DNA of 18,101 bases from Croceibacterium_A sp966112795 (GCA_966112795.1 CBHWED010000042.1:1-18101); one strand, 5' to 3'. Counted from the first letter of the stretch, positions 1 through 7,680 are shown. Notes: generated by a model not told the origin, from the letters alone. Numbers and translations: made by a program.

Positions 1-1088
1 CGAACGACTTGCCCAGGCTCGCCGATCGCGCTGCCGCGCTACGGGGTCGCATCGCGGCGGCCGCGCCCGAGCCAGGCTCGATGGACGAGCGCCGGGCGAA
101 GTTCCTCGATGCCCAGCTCGTCGCCGCGCAGACCAGGCTGCGCATGCTGCAGGGCGAGAACCTGCCGTTCGTCGAAGAGGCCGAAGGGCTGTTCGGCGTC
201 CGCCCCGAGACGCCCGATCTCGCGACTTTCGACCCCCTGATCGCGAAGATCGACAAGCTGGTCCCGGGCGAGGGGCCGCTATGGCAGCGGATCGACACGT
301 TCGAGAACCGCTTCAACATCCCGGCCGACAGGCTCAAGGCGGTGATGGACGCGTCGATCGCCGAATGCCGCAAGCGCACGCTCGCGCATTACGCGCTGCC
401 CGAAGGCGAGCGCTTCGACCTCGCGCTCGTCACCGACAAGCCGTGGGGCGGCTACAACTACTACCAGGGCGGGTACCACTCGAAGATCGAGGTCAATACC
501 GATCTGCCGGTGCGGCTCGACCGGGCGATCGATCTCGGCTGCCACGAGGGCTATCCCGGACACCACGTGTTCAACGCGCTGATGGAGCAGGAGCTGGTCA
601 AGCAGCGCGGCTGGCTCGAATACACGGTCTATCCACTGTACTCGCCGCAATCGCTGATCGCCGAGGGCTCGGCCAACTACGGCATCGAGCTCGCCTTCCC
701 GGGCAACGAGGCGCTGGCCTTCGACCGCACGGTGCTCACGCCGCTGGCCGGCCTGCCGGCGGCGGACATCGACCGCTACGTCGCGCTCCACGAGCTGACC
801 GCGCAGCTGCGTCCGGCAGGCTACACGATCGCCGCGAAGCTGCTTTCGGGCGAGATCGACGAGGACCAGGCCAAGGCGCTGATCCAGCGCTACCAGCTGT
901 CGTCGCCCGAGCGCGCCGCGCAGTCGCTGCGCTTCACCAGGACCTACCGCAGCTACATCATCAACTACGGTCTCGGTAAGGACATGGTCCAGCACGCGGT
1001 CGAGGCAGCGGGCACCTCGGCCGATGCGCGCTGGGCGCGGATGAAGGCGATCCTCAGCGAGCCGACGCTGCCGGCGGACCTCGACTAG
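1..1088 (+). CDS. DUF885 family zinc-dependent hydrolase, 3' part (5' end outside window)
   Basis: This is the C-terminal part of a DUF885 protein, a family of predicted exported metallopeptidase-like or carboxylesterase-like enzymes of mostly unknown substrate. The frame is open to the left edge, so the true start lies upstream; an in-frame TTG at 9 is not a convincing start. Counting from that codon, the metal-binding signature HEGYPGHH is at residues 179-186, and AEGSANYG follows with E219 as the likely third ligand. Both are hallmarks of the family. About 360 residues are present against roughly 550-620 in full members, so about a third is missing. The TAG stop at 1086-1088 directly abuts the stop of the convergent small gene at 1089. 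Family assignment is firm; substrate and exact chemistry are not known from sequence. Confidence 0.92.
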   Translation, partial: NDLPRLADRAAALRGRIAAAAPEPGSMDERRAKFLDAQLVAAQTRLRMLQGENLPFVEEAEGLFGVRPETPDLATFDPLIAKIDKLVPGEGPLWQRIDTFENRFNIPADRLKAVMDASIAECRKRTLAHYALPEGERFDLALVTDKPWGGYNYYQGGYHSKIEVNTDLPVRLDRAIDLGCHEGYPGHHVFNALMEQELVKQRGWLEYTVYPLYSPQSLIAEGSANYGIELAFPGNEALAFDRTVLTPLAGLPAADIDRYVALHELTAQLRPAGYTIAAKLLSGEIDEDQAKALIQRYQLSSPERAAQSLRFTRTYRSYIINYGLGKDMVQHAVEAAGTSADARWARMKAILSEPTLPADLD

Positions 1089-1382
1089 TCAGGCGTTGCC
1101 GTTGCGCCGCCGGGTGTCCCACCCCTTGCGCGCTGCGGCGGACCGCTGCTCGGCCGAGCCGGACTTGTGGGCGCGGCCGCCACGCGACGAGGACACGTGG
1201 GTGTCCTTCTTGCCGCGGCCCGAGCCCGACTTGTTGCCGCCGCCGCTCTCCTTGTTGACCGTCGCCCAGGCACGGGCCTTGGCGGTCTTCTCGGATGCGC
1301 CGCGATCTTCGTAGCCTTCGGCGATGTGCTCGGCCTTGCGCTTCTGCTTGTCGGTGTACTTGTCCTTGTCGCCACGGGGCAT
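1089..1382 (-). CDS. Small basic 'plasmid stabilization'-type protein
   Basis: This encodes 97 residues, very rich in Lys, Arg, Gly and Ser and surely soluble. The start is ATG at 1382-1380, supported by an AAGGAG ribosome binding site about 8 bases upstream; longer versions of this frame have no such support. The N-terminal part (residues 1-45) has the block DKYTDKQKRKAEHI...GASEKTAKARAWATVNK, which I recognise from short alphaproteobacterial proteins usually annotated as plasmid stabilization protein and which loosely resembles ChaB. The tail (70-97) repeats basic elements and has an AAARKGWDTRRR stretch, suggesting nucleic-acid binding. The name is historical: nothing here shows a role in plasmid maintenance. 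It is divergent from smpB and convergent with the DUF885 gene. Gene call strong, function unknown. Confidence 0.85.
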   Translation of the reverse strand: MPRGDKDKYTDKQKRKAEHIAEGYEDRGASEKTAKARAWATVNKESGGGNKSGSGRGKKDTHVSSSRGGRAHKSGSAEQRSAAARKGWDTRRRNGNA

Positions 1383-1434
1383 CTTGCGACTCCTTGAATG
1401 CCCGTCCTTCCAGCGGCGAAGCGCTTGATCGCGA

Positions 1435-1446
1435 GGGAAAGTTCCC
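1435..1446. promoter_or_regulatory. Short inverted repeat between divergent genes (candidate operator)
   Basis: GGGAA-AG-TTCCC, a 5 bp inverted repeat with a 2-base centre, lies in the 120-base gap between the minus-strand small basic gene and smpB. A similar GGGAA-A-TTCCC occurs at 14828-14838 upstream of the exported hypothetical gene. It could be an operator for either divergent gene, but the arms are short and may be chance. Confidence 0.25.
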
Positions 1447-1502
1447 GCGCGCCGGGACGAGGCTTTCGCATTCGCGCGCGAGCGCCTACATGCGCCTCCC
1501 TT

Positions 1503-1985
1503 ATGGCCCGGCCCAAGCCCTCCACCTTCGACAAGATCAAGACCGTCGCCGAGAACCGGCGCGCGCGGTTCGAGTATTTCATCGAGGACGTGTTCGAGGC
1601 CGGGATCGCGCTCTCGGGCACCGAAGTGAAGAGCCTGCGCTTCGGCGAAGGCTCGATCGCCGAGAGCTATGCCTACGTGAACGACGGCGAAGCCTGGCTG
1701 GTCAACGCCAACATCCCCGAGTTCAGCCACGGCAACCGCTTCAACCACGAGCCCAAGCGGCCGCGCAAGCTGCTGCTCCACGCGCGCGAGATCGAGAAGA
1801 TGATCGGCGCGGTCGAGCGCAAGGGCATGACGCTGATCCCGCTGTCGATCTACTTCAACTCCAAGGGCCGCGCGAAAGTCGAGCTGGCCTTGGCCAAGGG
1901 CAAGCAGACCCACGACAAGCGCGCGAGCATCAAGGAACGCGACTGGAAGCGCGACAAGGCGCGGTTAATGCGCGACAGAGGATAG
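1503..1985 (+). CDS. smpB: SsrA-binding protein SmpB
   Basis: SmpB binds tmRNA and brings it to stalled ribosomes for trans-translation, tagging the incomplete peptide and freeing the ribosome. The protein is 160 residues, the usual length. It shows the family core: NRRARFEYFIEDVFEAGIAL, TEVKSLR, SIAESYAYV, then HGNRFNHEPKRPRKLLLH and the basic C-terminal tail (KGKQTHDKRASIKERDWKRDKARLMR) that enters the decoding centre. The start at ATG 1503 gives the conserved N terminus MARPKPSTFDK. The frame is open further upstream but that part is not SmpB-like. No good Shine-Dalgarno sequence precedes this ATG. It is the first gene of a run with the DUF2062 gene (21-base gap) and cckA. Confidence 0.97.
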   Translation: MARPKPSTFDKIKTVAENRRARFEYFIEDVFEAGIALSGTEVKSLRFGEGSIAESYAYVNDGEAWLVNANIPEFSHGNRFNHEPKRPRKLLLHAREIEKMIGAVERKGMTLIPLSIYFNSKGRAKVELALAKGKQTHDKRASIKERDWKRDKARLMRDRG

Positions 1986-2006
1986 CGGAGGCGGCTTGCG
2001 CTTGCC

Positions 2007-2621
2007 ATGTCGGCTGCGCAACACGACATCAGGACGATGAGCGGCTCAACTTCGAAAACCTGGCTGGCCGACTGGCTGCGCAAGAACATGCCGACGCGCG
2101 AGCAGATGGAGCACAATCGCTTCATCCGCCCGTTCGCGCACCGCGTGCTGCGCGCCGAGCTGTGGCGCTTCACGCGCCGCTCGGTGCCGCGCGGCGTGGC
2201 GCTCGGCCTGCTCGTCGGCATTGTCATCCCGTTCGCGCAGATCCTGTTCGCGGCGCTGCTCAGCGTCTCGGTGCGCGCCAACGTGCCGCTCGCGGCGCTG
2301 GCGACGTTCGTCACCAACCCGTTCACCACGCCGCTGATCTGGGTCGCAGCGTACTGGGTCGGCGGCTGGCTGCTGCGGATCGACGCGGCGACGATGGTCG
2401 CGCCGGTCAACACCGCGGTCGAGACGACCGACCTCGAGCACTTCCTGGAATGGCTGACCCACGCCGGGCTCGAGACCGCGTTCGGGCTGATCGTGATCGC
2501 CGTCGTCGCGGCGGCGATCAGCTACGTCGTCTCGGGCTGGATCTGGCGGACGCGCGTGGCGCGCAAGTGGCGCCGGCGCCACTTGCGCCATTCCCACGCC
2601 CGCCGACTCCCGGCCGAATGA
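2007..2621 (+). CDS. DUF2062 domain membrane protein
   Basis: This encodes 204 residues if started at ATG 2007, with a GGAGG at 1987-1991 that is rather far (15 bases). ATG 2037 (MSGSTSKTW) is a plausible alternative giving 194 residues. The DUF2062 signature is visible: RFIRPFAHRVL, then RRSVPRGVALGLLVGIVIPFAQILFAALLSV and the FVTNPFTTPLIWVAAYWVGGWLL block. There are about three hydrophobic segments, two central and one near the C terminus (residues about 155-178), followed by a basic tail, so it is an inner-membrane protein. The molecular function of the family is unknown. Its stop overlaps the cckA start in an ATGA, which predicts translational coupling with the kinase. Confidence 0.93.
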   Translation: MSAAQHDIRTMSGSTSKTWLADWLRKNMPTREQMEHNRFIRPFAHRVLRAELWRFTRRSVPRGVALGLLVGIVIPFAQILFAALLSVSVRANVPLAALATFVTNPFTTPLIWVAAYWVGGWLLRIDAATMVAPVNTAVETTDLEHFLEWLTHAGLETAFGLIVIAVVAAAISYVVSGWIWRTRVARKWRRRHLRHSHARRLPAE

Positions 2622-5059
2622 AGCACTCCCTCGCAGCGCCGGGGGGCTCGCGGGGGCTGATCGACTCGCTGGCGGTCGCCGCCGCCGTGCTCGCCAGCGT
2701 CACCCTGATCCAGCTGGTCATGGGCACCGAGGTCATGCTGGCTTATACCGGCGGGCTGGTCGTGCTCGGGCTGATCGCGTTTGCCGCCGCGCGCCGCCGG
2801 TCCGCGCCGGCGGCTGAAGCCGACGGCGGGGTGCCCGACTGGTCGGTCACCGTCGCCGCGATCGAGCAGCCGGGCCTCGCCATCGCCGTGACCGACCGCG
2901 CCAACCGCCTGGTCTGCGCCAATGCCGCCTACGAATTGTGGTTCGGCTCGAGCCATGCCCCGCCGCGGATGCCGGTCGACGGCGCCTCGGCCGAACAGCT
3001 CGCGCGCGCCGCGCGCGGCGCCTGGCGCGAGGGCGAGAGCACCGAAGTCACCGTGGCCGACGAGCGCCAGTCGTGGACCGCCACCGCGCAGCGCGCCGGG
3101 CGTGGCGACGAGTACCTGATCTGGCGCTTCGCCCCGATCGTCCGCACCGAGCCGCTCGCCGGGATCGGCAAGTGGATCACCGGGCCGTTCGGCAAGATCC
3201 TCAGCGCGGCGGGGATCGAGGTCGCGCTGGTCGGCCCCGACGGGGCGATCCGCGCCGCCAGCCCGGGCTTCGCGCGCCGCGCCGCCGGCGACGAGAACGC
3301 CAGCATGGCCGGGCTCGACTTCACCGCGCTGCTGCGCTCGGACGAGCGCGACCGGATCTACTTCGCGCGCGAGGGCCGCAAGGGCGCGCCGCAGACCCTG
3401 GTCAACGTGCCCCTGTCCGATCCCGACACCGGCCGCGAGGCACGCGTCGGCGAGGCGCCCTCGCTGATGATGCTGCTCGACAGCGGCGTCGGCCTCGGCG
3501 GCTGGAGCAGCGAGGCGCGCGGGCAGACCCCGCAACTCGAGGCGCTGCTCGAGCAGCTCCCGCTCGGCCTGGCGATGACCGACCGCGACGGGCACTTCCT
3601 GTTCGCCAACCCGGCCTTCCGCCGCGCCGCGGGCGTCGAGGGCAAGCCGATGCCGCCGTTCCCCTCGGACCTGGTCGTGCGCCAGGACAAGACCGCGATG
3701 TCCGACGCGGTGCGCCGCTTCGGCCAAGGGCCGGCGATGAGCGGCGACATCGCCGTGCGCCTGCGCTCCGAACCCGACGAGCCGGTCTCGCTCGGCCTTG
3801 CCGGCGTGCGCGGGCTCGGCGAGGCGGCGGTGCTGCTGAGCCTCGCCGACACCACCGAGGAAACCCGCCTCAAGCGCCAGGTCGCGCAGGCGACCAAGAT
3901 GCAGGCGGTCGGCCAGCTCGCCGGCGGCGTCGCGCACGACTTCAACAACGTGCTGACCGCGATCATCGGCTACTGCGACCTGATGCTGCTGCGCCACACG
4001 CCGGGCGACAGCGACTACGACGACATCCAGCAGATCAAGGCCAACTCGAACCGCGCCGCCTCGCTCACGCGCCAGCTGCTTGCGTTCAGCCGCCAGCAGA
4101 CGCTGCAGCCCGAGGTGATCCAGCTGCCCGACGTGATCTCCGAGGTCAGCCAGCTCCTCAAGCGGCTGCTCGGCGCGCGGATCACGCTGAAGACCCACCA
4201 CGACCGCGACTTGGGCCCGGTCCGCGCCGATCCGCGGCAGCTCGAGCAGGTGATCGTCAACCTCGCGGTCAACGCGCGCGACGCGATCCAGGCCAAGGGC
4301 GGCGAGCAGGCGACCGGCTCGCTCGCCTTCACCACCCGGCGGGTCGCTTCGCGCGACGTGCGCCGAACCGGCAGCGAGATCATTCCCGCGGGCGATTACA
4401 CGGTGCTGATCGCCGAGGACACCGGCGGCGGCATTCCGCCGGCCAACCTGACCAAGATCTTCGAGCCGTTCTTCACCACCAAGGAGCTCGGCAAGGGCAC
4501 CGGGCTCGGGCTGTCGACGGTCTATGGCATCGTCAAGCAGTCGGGCGGCTTCATCTTTGTCGACAACGTCGTCGGCCAGGACAAGCAGGTGAAGGGCGCG
4601 CGGTTCACGATCTACCTGCCGGTGCACCAGGCGACCGAGGAGGAGCTGCGCCAAGCCGAGGCCAAGGAAGAGATCGGCGAGTGGTCGGGCGGCGGGCGCG
4701 TGCTGCTGGTCGAGGACGAGGACATGGTCCGCGCGGTCGCCGAGCGCGCGCTCACGCGGCAGGGCTACACCGTGATCACCGCCGCCGACGGCGACGAAGG
4801 CGTCGAGGCGGTGCGCGAGAACCCCGACTTCGACCTCGTGGTCAGCGACGTGGTCATGCCGAGCATGGACGGTCCGGCGATGGCGCGCGAGATCCGCCAG
4901 CTCGCCCCGGGCATGCCGGTGCTGTTCATGTCGGGCTACGCCGAGGAGCAATTGCGCCGCGAGATCGACATCGAGGGCATGCACTTCATCCCCAAGCCGT
5001 TCAGCGTCCAGCAGATCGCCGCCAAGGTCGGCGAAGTGCTGCGCATGAGCCGGCGCTAG
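2618..5059 (+). CDS. cckA: Cell-cycle hybrid histidine kinase CckA
   Basis: CckA is the inner-membrane hybrid kinase that feeds phosphate through ChpT to the master regulator CtrA and to CpdR in alphaproteobacteria. The chosen ATG at 2618 overlaps the DUF2062 stop (ATGA) and gives 813 residues; open frame upstream of it is not CckA-like. Domains in order: two transmembrane helices (about 16-36 and 39-58), a degenerate PAS-like region (about 75-180), a second weak sensor region, and a clear PAS (about 307-410, LPLGLAMTDRDGHFLFANPAF). Next is the HisKA dimerisation helix with phospho-acceptor H440 (GGVAHDFNNVLTAIIGY). The HATPase has its N box at 548-554 (NLAVNARDAI), G1 from D601 (DTGGGI), F box (FEPFFTTKELGKG) and G2 at 625-632 (GKGTGLGL). 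The receiver domain has acidic pocket residues in VEDED, phospho-acceptor D744 (VVSDVVMP) and the KPF lysine. All catalytic residues are present. Confidence 0.96.
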   Translation: MKHSLAAPGGSRGLIDSLAVAAAVLASVTLIQLVMGTEVMLAYTGGLVVLGLIAFAAARRRSAPAAEADGGVPDWSVTVAAIEQPGLAIAVTDRANRLVCANAAYELWFGSSHAPPRMPVDGASAEQLARAARGAWREGESTEVTVADERQSWTATAQRAGRGDEYLIWRFAPIVRTEPLAGIGKWITGPFGKILSAAGIEVALVGPDGAIRAASPGFARRAAGDENASMAGLDFTALLRSDERDRIYFAREGRKGAPQTLVNVPLSDPDTGREARVGEAPSLMMLLDSGVGLGGWSSEARGQTPQLEALLEQLPLGLAMTDRDGHFLFANPAFRRAAGVEGKPMPPFPSDLVVRQDKTAMSDAVRRFGQGPAMSGDIAVRLRSEPDEPVSLGLAGVRGLGEAAVLLSLADTTEETRLKRQVAQATKMQAVGQLAGGVAHDFNNVLTAIIGYCDLMLLRHTPGDSDYDDIQQIKANSNRAASLTRQLLAFSRQQTLQPEVIQLPDVISEVSQLLKRLLGARITLKTHHDRDLGPVRADPRQLEQVIVNLAVNARDAIQAKGGEQATGSLAFTTRRVASRDVRRTGSEIIPAGDYTVLIAEDTGGGIPPANLTKIFEPFFTTKELGKGTGLGLSTVYGIVKQSGGFIFVDNVVGQDKQVKGARFTIYLPVHQATEEELRQAEAKEEIGEWSGGGRVLLVEDEDMVRAVAERALTRQGYTVITAADGDEGVEAVRENPDFDLVVSDVVMPSMDGPAMAREIRQLAPGMPVLFMSGYAEEQLRREIDIEGMHFIPKPFSVQQIAAKVGEVLRMSRR

Positions 5060-5083
5060 GGCCCAGCAGCACGCGGTCGACGA

Positions 5084-5205
5084 GTCCTCCGCCCCGACGG
5101 GGAGGGGTTGGAAGGTGGACGAGCGAGGCCGAATGGCCTTCGCGTCGACGCTGGCGCCGAACAGCCGCACCCCGACCTTCCCCAAAGGGGGAGCAAGAAG
5201 AGGAC
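5084..5205. repeat. Degenerate intergenic palindromic repeat (convergent gap 5060-5232)
   Basis: The 173-base gap between the convergent cckA and TIR-like genes holds no gene. It contains an imperfect hyphenated inverted repeat about 122 bases long. The outer arms are GTCCTC (5084-5089) and GAGGAC (5200-5205). The inner arms are GGAAGGT (5110-5116) and ACCTTCC (5175-5181). Two small hairpins lie inside: CCCC-GAC-GGGG (5092-5102) and CCCC-AAA-GGGG (5180-5190). The GGGGAGGGG-type flanks look like dispersed intergenic palindromes I associate with sphingomonad genomes. It may act as a bidirectional weak terminator or mRNA stabiliser; there is no T-run, so it is not a classic intrinsic terminator. 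Confidence 0.55.
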
Positions 5206-5232
5206 GGATCTGGCGAGTGAAAACCTCCCGCG

Positions 5233-6162
5233 TCAGCCGCTCCGGAGCACCTTCCAGCGCTTGAGCCGGTCGGCGATCAGCTTGGCCCGCTTGCGGTCGT
5301 CGGCGCCGTCCATGATCGCGAGCTCGTCGGGCTCGGCGCGCAAGTAGATGCCGGCGGTGCGCGCGTGGAGCTCGGGTTCGGTCTCCGACAGCGTGGTGAA
5401 GCAGCCGGCCGCGCGGTCGGCGGTCTCGAGCCCGATCTCGCCGGTGCCGTGCAGCTGCGGCGCGTCCGGGTCGAGCGGCCGCTCGCCGCGCCAGTAGTAG
5501 AACAGCCCCTCGGGCTGGCGCCGCGCCTTGCTCGCCTCGCTCCAGTAGCGCGCCGACAGCGCGCCGTCCTCGCGCCACGAGCGGCCGGTCAGGTCGAGCG
5601 CGCCGTCGTGGCCGCGGGCGATCCGCAGCAGGCTCAGCGCCGACGGCTCGCGCGCGGTGCGCTCGGTCAGCGAGTACTGCCACCACGCGCCCTCGATGCG
5701 CGCCAGCCGGCCTTCGTCCTCGATCGCCTGGCGCAGCTTCTGGTTGATGGCCTTCATCCCGGTCGGGGTGATCGCATCGTCGTAGCGCACGCAGGTCAGC
5801 CCGAGCAGGTCGGTCGGCAGCTTCGCGCCGTGCGCGTGGAGGATGAAGGTCCGGTGCATGCCGAGCACGCCGCCGAACAGCCCGGCCTCGAACACCACGT
5901 TGTCGCGCGGCGAGGCCTGGCCAGCCTCGGGGTCCGGCGCGGCCGAGACGCCGGCGGCGGTCCAGTCGTCCTGGGCGAACACGAAGGCGGCGAAATCGAC
6001 CTCGCGGGTCAGCTCGAGCAGGCGCTCGAGCGTGCTCGTGCCGGGATTGAACACCGTGGTCCACGGCTCGACGTGGGCGACGTCCTCGAGCCCGCGGGTC
6101 AGCGCCGCGAGCAGCTTGGCCTGCTTACCCGAGGAGCCGAGGAAGATGCGCGGCTTGTCCAT
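5233..6162 (-). CDS. TIR-like (Cap12/Pycsar-effector type) protein with a beta-rich C-terminal domain
   Basis: The protein is 309 residues, cytosolic, with no signal peptide or membrane helix. Residues 4-130 match the TIR-like domain of CBASS Cap12 and Pycsar effectors (PF10137 type): IFLGSS (6-11), VEPWTTVFNPG (31-41), DFAAFVFAQDD (56-66), PRDNVVFEAGLFGG (85-98), R104 and KLPTDLLGLTCVRYD. E92 aligns with the catalytic glutamate used by such domains to cleave NAD+. After a short helix (about 135-155), residues 156-277 form a beta-rich region with G158-W160, LLRI, LDLTG, FYYWRGERP and HGTGEIGLE. It is not recognisably STING, SAVED or a cyclic-nucleotide-binding domain. The start ATG 6162 sits 4 bases after the GST stop, with GAGGA about 12 bases upstream. 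No nucleotidyltransferase or cyclase is encoded in the window, so the trigger is unknown. TIR call firm; a defence role is inference. Confidence 0.9.
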   Translation of the reverse strand: MDKPRIFLGSSGKQAKLLAALTRGLEDVAHVEPWTTVFNPGTSTLERLLELTREVDFAAFVFAQDDWTAAGVSAAPDPEAGQASPRDNVVFEAGLFGGVLGMHRTFILHAHGAKLPTDLLGLTCVRYDDAITPTGMKAINQKLRQAIEDEGRLARIEGAWWQYSLTERTAREPSALSLLRIARGHDGALDLTGRSWREDGALSARYWSEASKARRQPEGLFYYWRGERPLDPDAPQLHGTGEIGLETADRAAGCFTTLSETEPELHARTAGIYLRAEPDELAIMDGADDRKRAKLIADRLKRWKVLRSG

Positions 6163-6166
6163 CCGC

Positions 6167-6745
6167 TCAGGCTTCCTCGGCCAAGGCCTGCTGCACCGTG
6201 CCGCGTTGCGCGACCCGGTCGAAGAACGCACCCAGCTTGGGCGGCAGCGGCAGGTGGAACGCCCTGGCCCAGCGCAGCATGACGAACAGGTAGGCGTCGG
6301 CACCGGTGAAGCCCTCGCCGAACAGGTAGGGCCCGACGATCCGCGTCTCGAGCAGGTCGAGGCGCCGCGCGACGGCCAGTGCCGCATCGCTCGTGTCGGT
6401 CTCGTCCGTCGCGTGCCAGAACGGCTTGAAGGCGATGTGCAGCTCGGTCGAAAGGAACGAGAGCATCTCGAGCAGGCGTGTGCGGCCGAGCGGGCCGCCG
6501 ACGCCGAGCTGCGGCGCGCGCTCGGCCAGGAAGTCGAGGATGGCGACGTTCTCGGTCACTTTCGCGCCGTCGTCGAGCACCAGCAGGGGCACCGAGCCGG
6601 CCGGGTTGATCGCGCTGTAGTCGGCGCCGGTCTCGGTGACCTTGGCCTTGAGATCGACCCGCTCGAAATCGGCGGCGAGCCCGGCTTCGTGCAGCGAGAT
6701 GCGCGTGGCGAGGCTGCACGCGCCCGGCGAATAGTACAGTTTCAT
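6167..6745 (-). CDS. Glutathione S-transferase, beta-class-like
   Basis: This is a cytosolic GST that conjugates glutathione to electrophiles. The protein is 192 residues, slightly short of the usual 200-210. The N-terminal thioredoxin-fold half opens with MKLYYSPGACSLATRISLHEAG, the beta-class signature whose Tyr, Ser and Cys (C10) lie at the glutathione site. It includes INPAGSVPLLVLDDG with the cis-Pro and TENVAILDFLAE, the gamma-glutamyl contact. The helical C-terminal half has the GADAYLFVMLRWA N-capping region. ATG 6745 has a GGAAGGA site upstream. It lies 59 bases downstream of the hydrolase gene and its TGA is 4 bases before the TIR-like gene, so the two are probably co-translated. 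Substrate cannot be read from sequence. Confidence 0.94.
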   Translation of the reverse strand: MKLYYSPGACSLATRISLHEAGLAADFERVDLKAKVTETGADYSAINPAGSVPLLVLDDGAKVTENVAILDFLAERAPQLGVGGPLGRTRLLEMLSFLSTELHIAFKPFWHATDETDTSDAALAVARRLDLLETRIVGPYLFGEGFTGADAYLFVMLRWARAFHLPLPPKLGAFFDRVAQRGTVQQALAEEA

Positions 6746-6804
6746 CGATCGTCCTTCCCGTGAACGCGGCGCGGGCGCGGCCGAGCCAAGCCCGCGCCGT
6801 CACC

Positions 6805-7680
6805 TTACGCCAGCTCGGTCGCTTCCGCGCTCGCCCCGGCTTCGGTCGCGTCCCCGCGGATGAACGCAAGCATGTCGGCGTTCACGACCTCGGGATGCGT
6901 CTGGCACAGGCCGTGCGGCAGGTCCTTGTAGGTGATCAGCTTGCCGTTCGGCAGCAGCTTCGCCGACAGCGGCGCCGAATCGGCATAAGGCACGATCTGG
7001 TCGTCCTCGCTGTGGATCACCAGAACCGGCAGCGTGATCGCCTTGAGGTCTTCGGTGAAGTCGGTCTCGGAGAACGCCTTGATGCACTCGTAGTGCGCCT
7101 TGGCGCTGCCCATCATGCCCTGGCGCCACCAGTTGTCGATCAGGCCCTGGGAGATCTTCGCGCCCGGACGGTTGAAGCCGTAGAACGGCCCGGCCGGGAT
7201 ATCGATGTAGAGCTGCGCGCGGTTCGCGGCGAGCGCCGCGCGGTAGCCGTCGAACGCCTCGATCGGCGTGCCGCCCGGGTTCGCGTCGGACTTGACCATG
7301 ATCGGCGGGACCGCGTCGACGAGGATCGCCTTGGCCACCCGGCCCGGCTCGCTGCGTGCGACGTAGTGCGCGACTTCGCCGCCGCCGGTCGAGTGGCCGA
7401 TGTGGATCGCGTTCTTGAGGTCGAGCTCGGCGACCAGCGCGGCGACGTCGGCCGCGTAGGTATCCATCTCGTTGCCCTCGCTGGTCTGGCTCGAGCGGCC
7501 ATGGCCACGCCGGTCGTGCGCGATCACGCGATAGCCCTCGGCGAGGAAGAACAGCATCTGGTTGTCCCAGTCGTCGGCGCTGAGCGGCCAGCCGTGGTGG
7601 AACACGATCGGCTGCGCGTCGCGCGGACCCCAGTCCTTGTAGAAGATCTGCGTGCCGTCTTGAGTGGTGACATAAGCCAT
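6805..7680 (-). CDS. Alpha/beta hydrolase, cofactor-free (non-heme) chloroperoxidase type
   Basis: The protein is 291 residues with an alpha/beta hydrolase fold and closely resembles bacterial non-heme chloroperoxidases and related esterases. The N terminus MAYVTTQDGTQIFYKDWG is typical. HHGWPLSADDWDNQM (28-42) supplies the oxyanion region and AHDRRGHGRSS (54-64) is the conserved strand-turn. The nucleophile elbow is GHSTGGG with S97, the acid is D226 or D227 (HSEDDQIVP), and the base is H256 (LPHGL). All triad members are present. An Ala/Glu/Thr-rich tail of about 14 residues (278-291) goes beyond the usual 273-277 length. In vivo such enzymes act as esterases or perhydrolases; halogenation is probably incidental. 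It is second in a minus-strand run between a ThuA-like gene and the GST, a setting that hints at xenobiotic or oxidative-stress chemistry. Confidence 0.94.
   Translation of the reverse strand: MAYVTTQDGTQIFYKDWGPRDAQPIVFHHGWPLSADDWDNQMLFFLAEGYRVIAHDRRGHGRSSQTSEGNEMDTYAADVAALVAELDLKNAIHIGHSTGGGEVAHYVARSEPGRVAKAILVDAVPPIMVKSDANPGGTPIEAFDGYRAALAANRAQLYIDIPAGPFYGFNRPGAKISQGLIDNWWRQGMMGSAKAHYECIKAFSETDFTEDLKAITLPVLVIHSEDDQIVPYADSAPLSAKLLPNGKLITYKDLPHGLCQTHPEVVNADMLAFIRGDATEAGASAEATELA

Noticed and set aside
5180..5191. CCCC-AAA-GGGG hairpin as an intrinsic terminator for cckA or the TIR-like gene
   Set aside because: The stem is only four to five base pairs and no T-run follows on either strand; it is better treated as part of the intergenic repeat.
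2522..6064. A very long open frame (about 1180 codons) on the minus strand, opposite cckA and the TIR-like gene
   Set aside because: It is antisense to cckA and in the wrong frame for the TIR-like gene. Its translation is Arg/Ala/Asp/Gly-rich low-complexity text typical of a shadow frame in GC-rich DNA, while the overlapping genes have full domain signatures.
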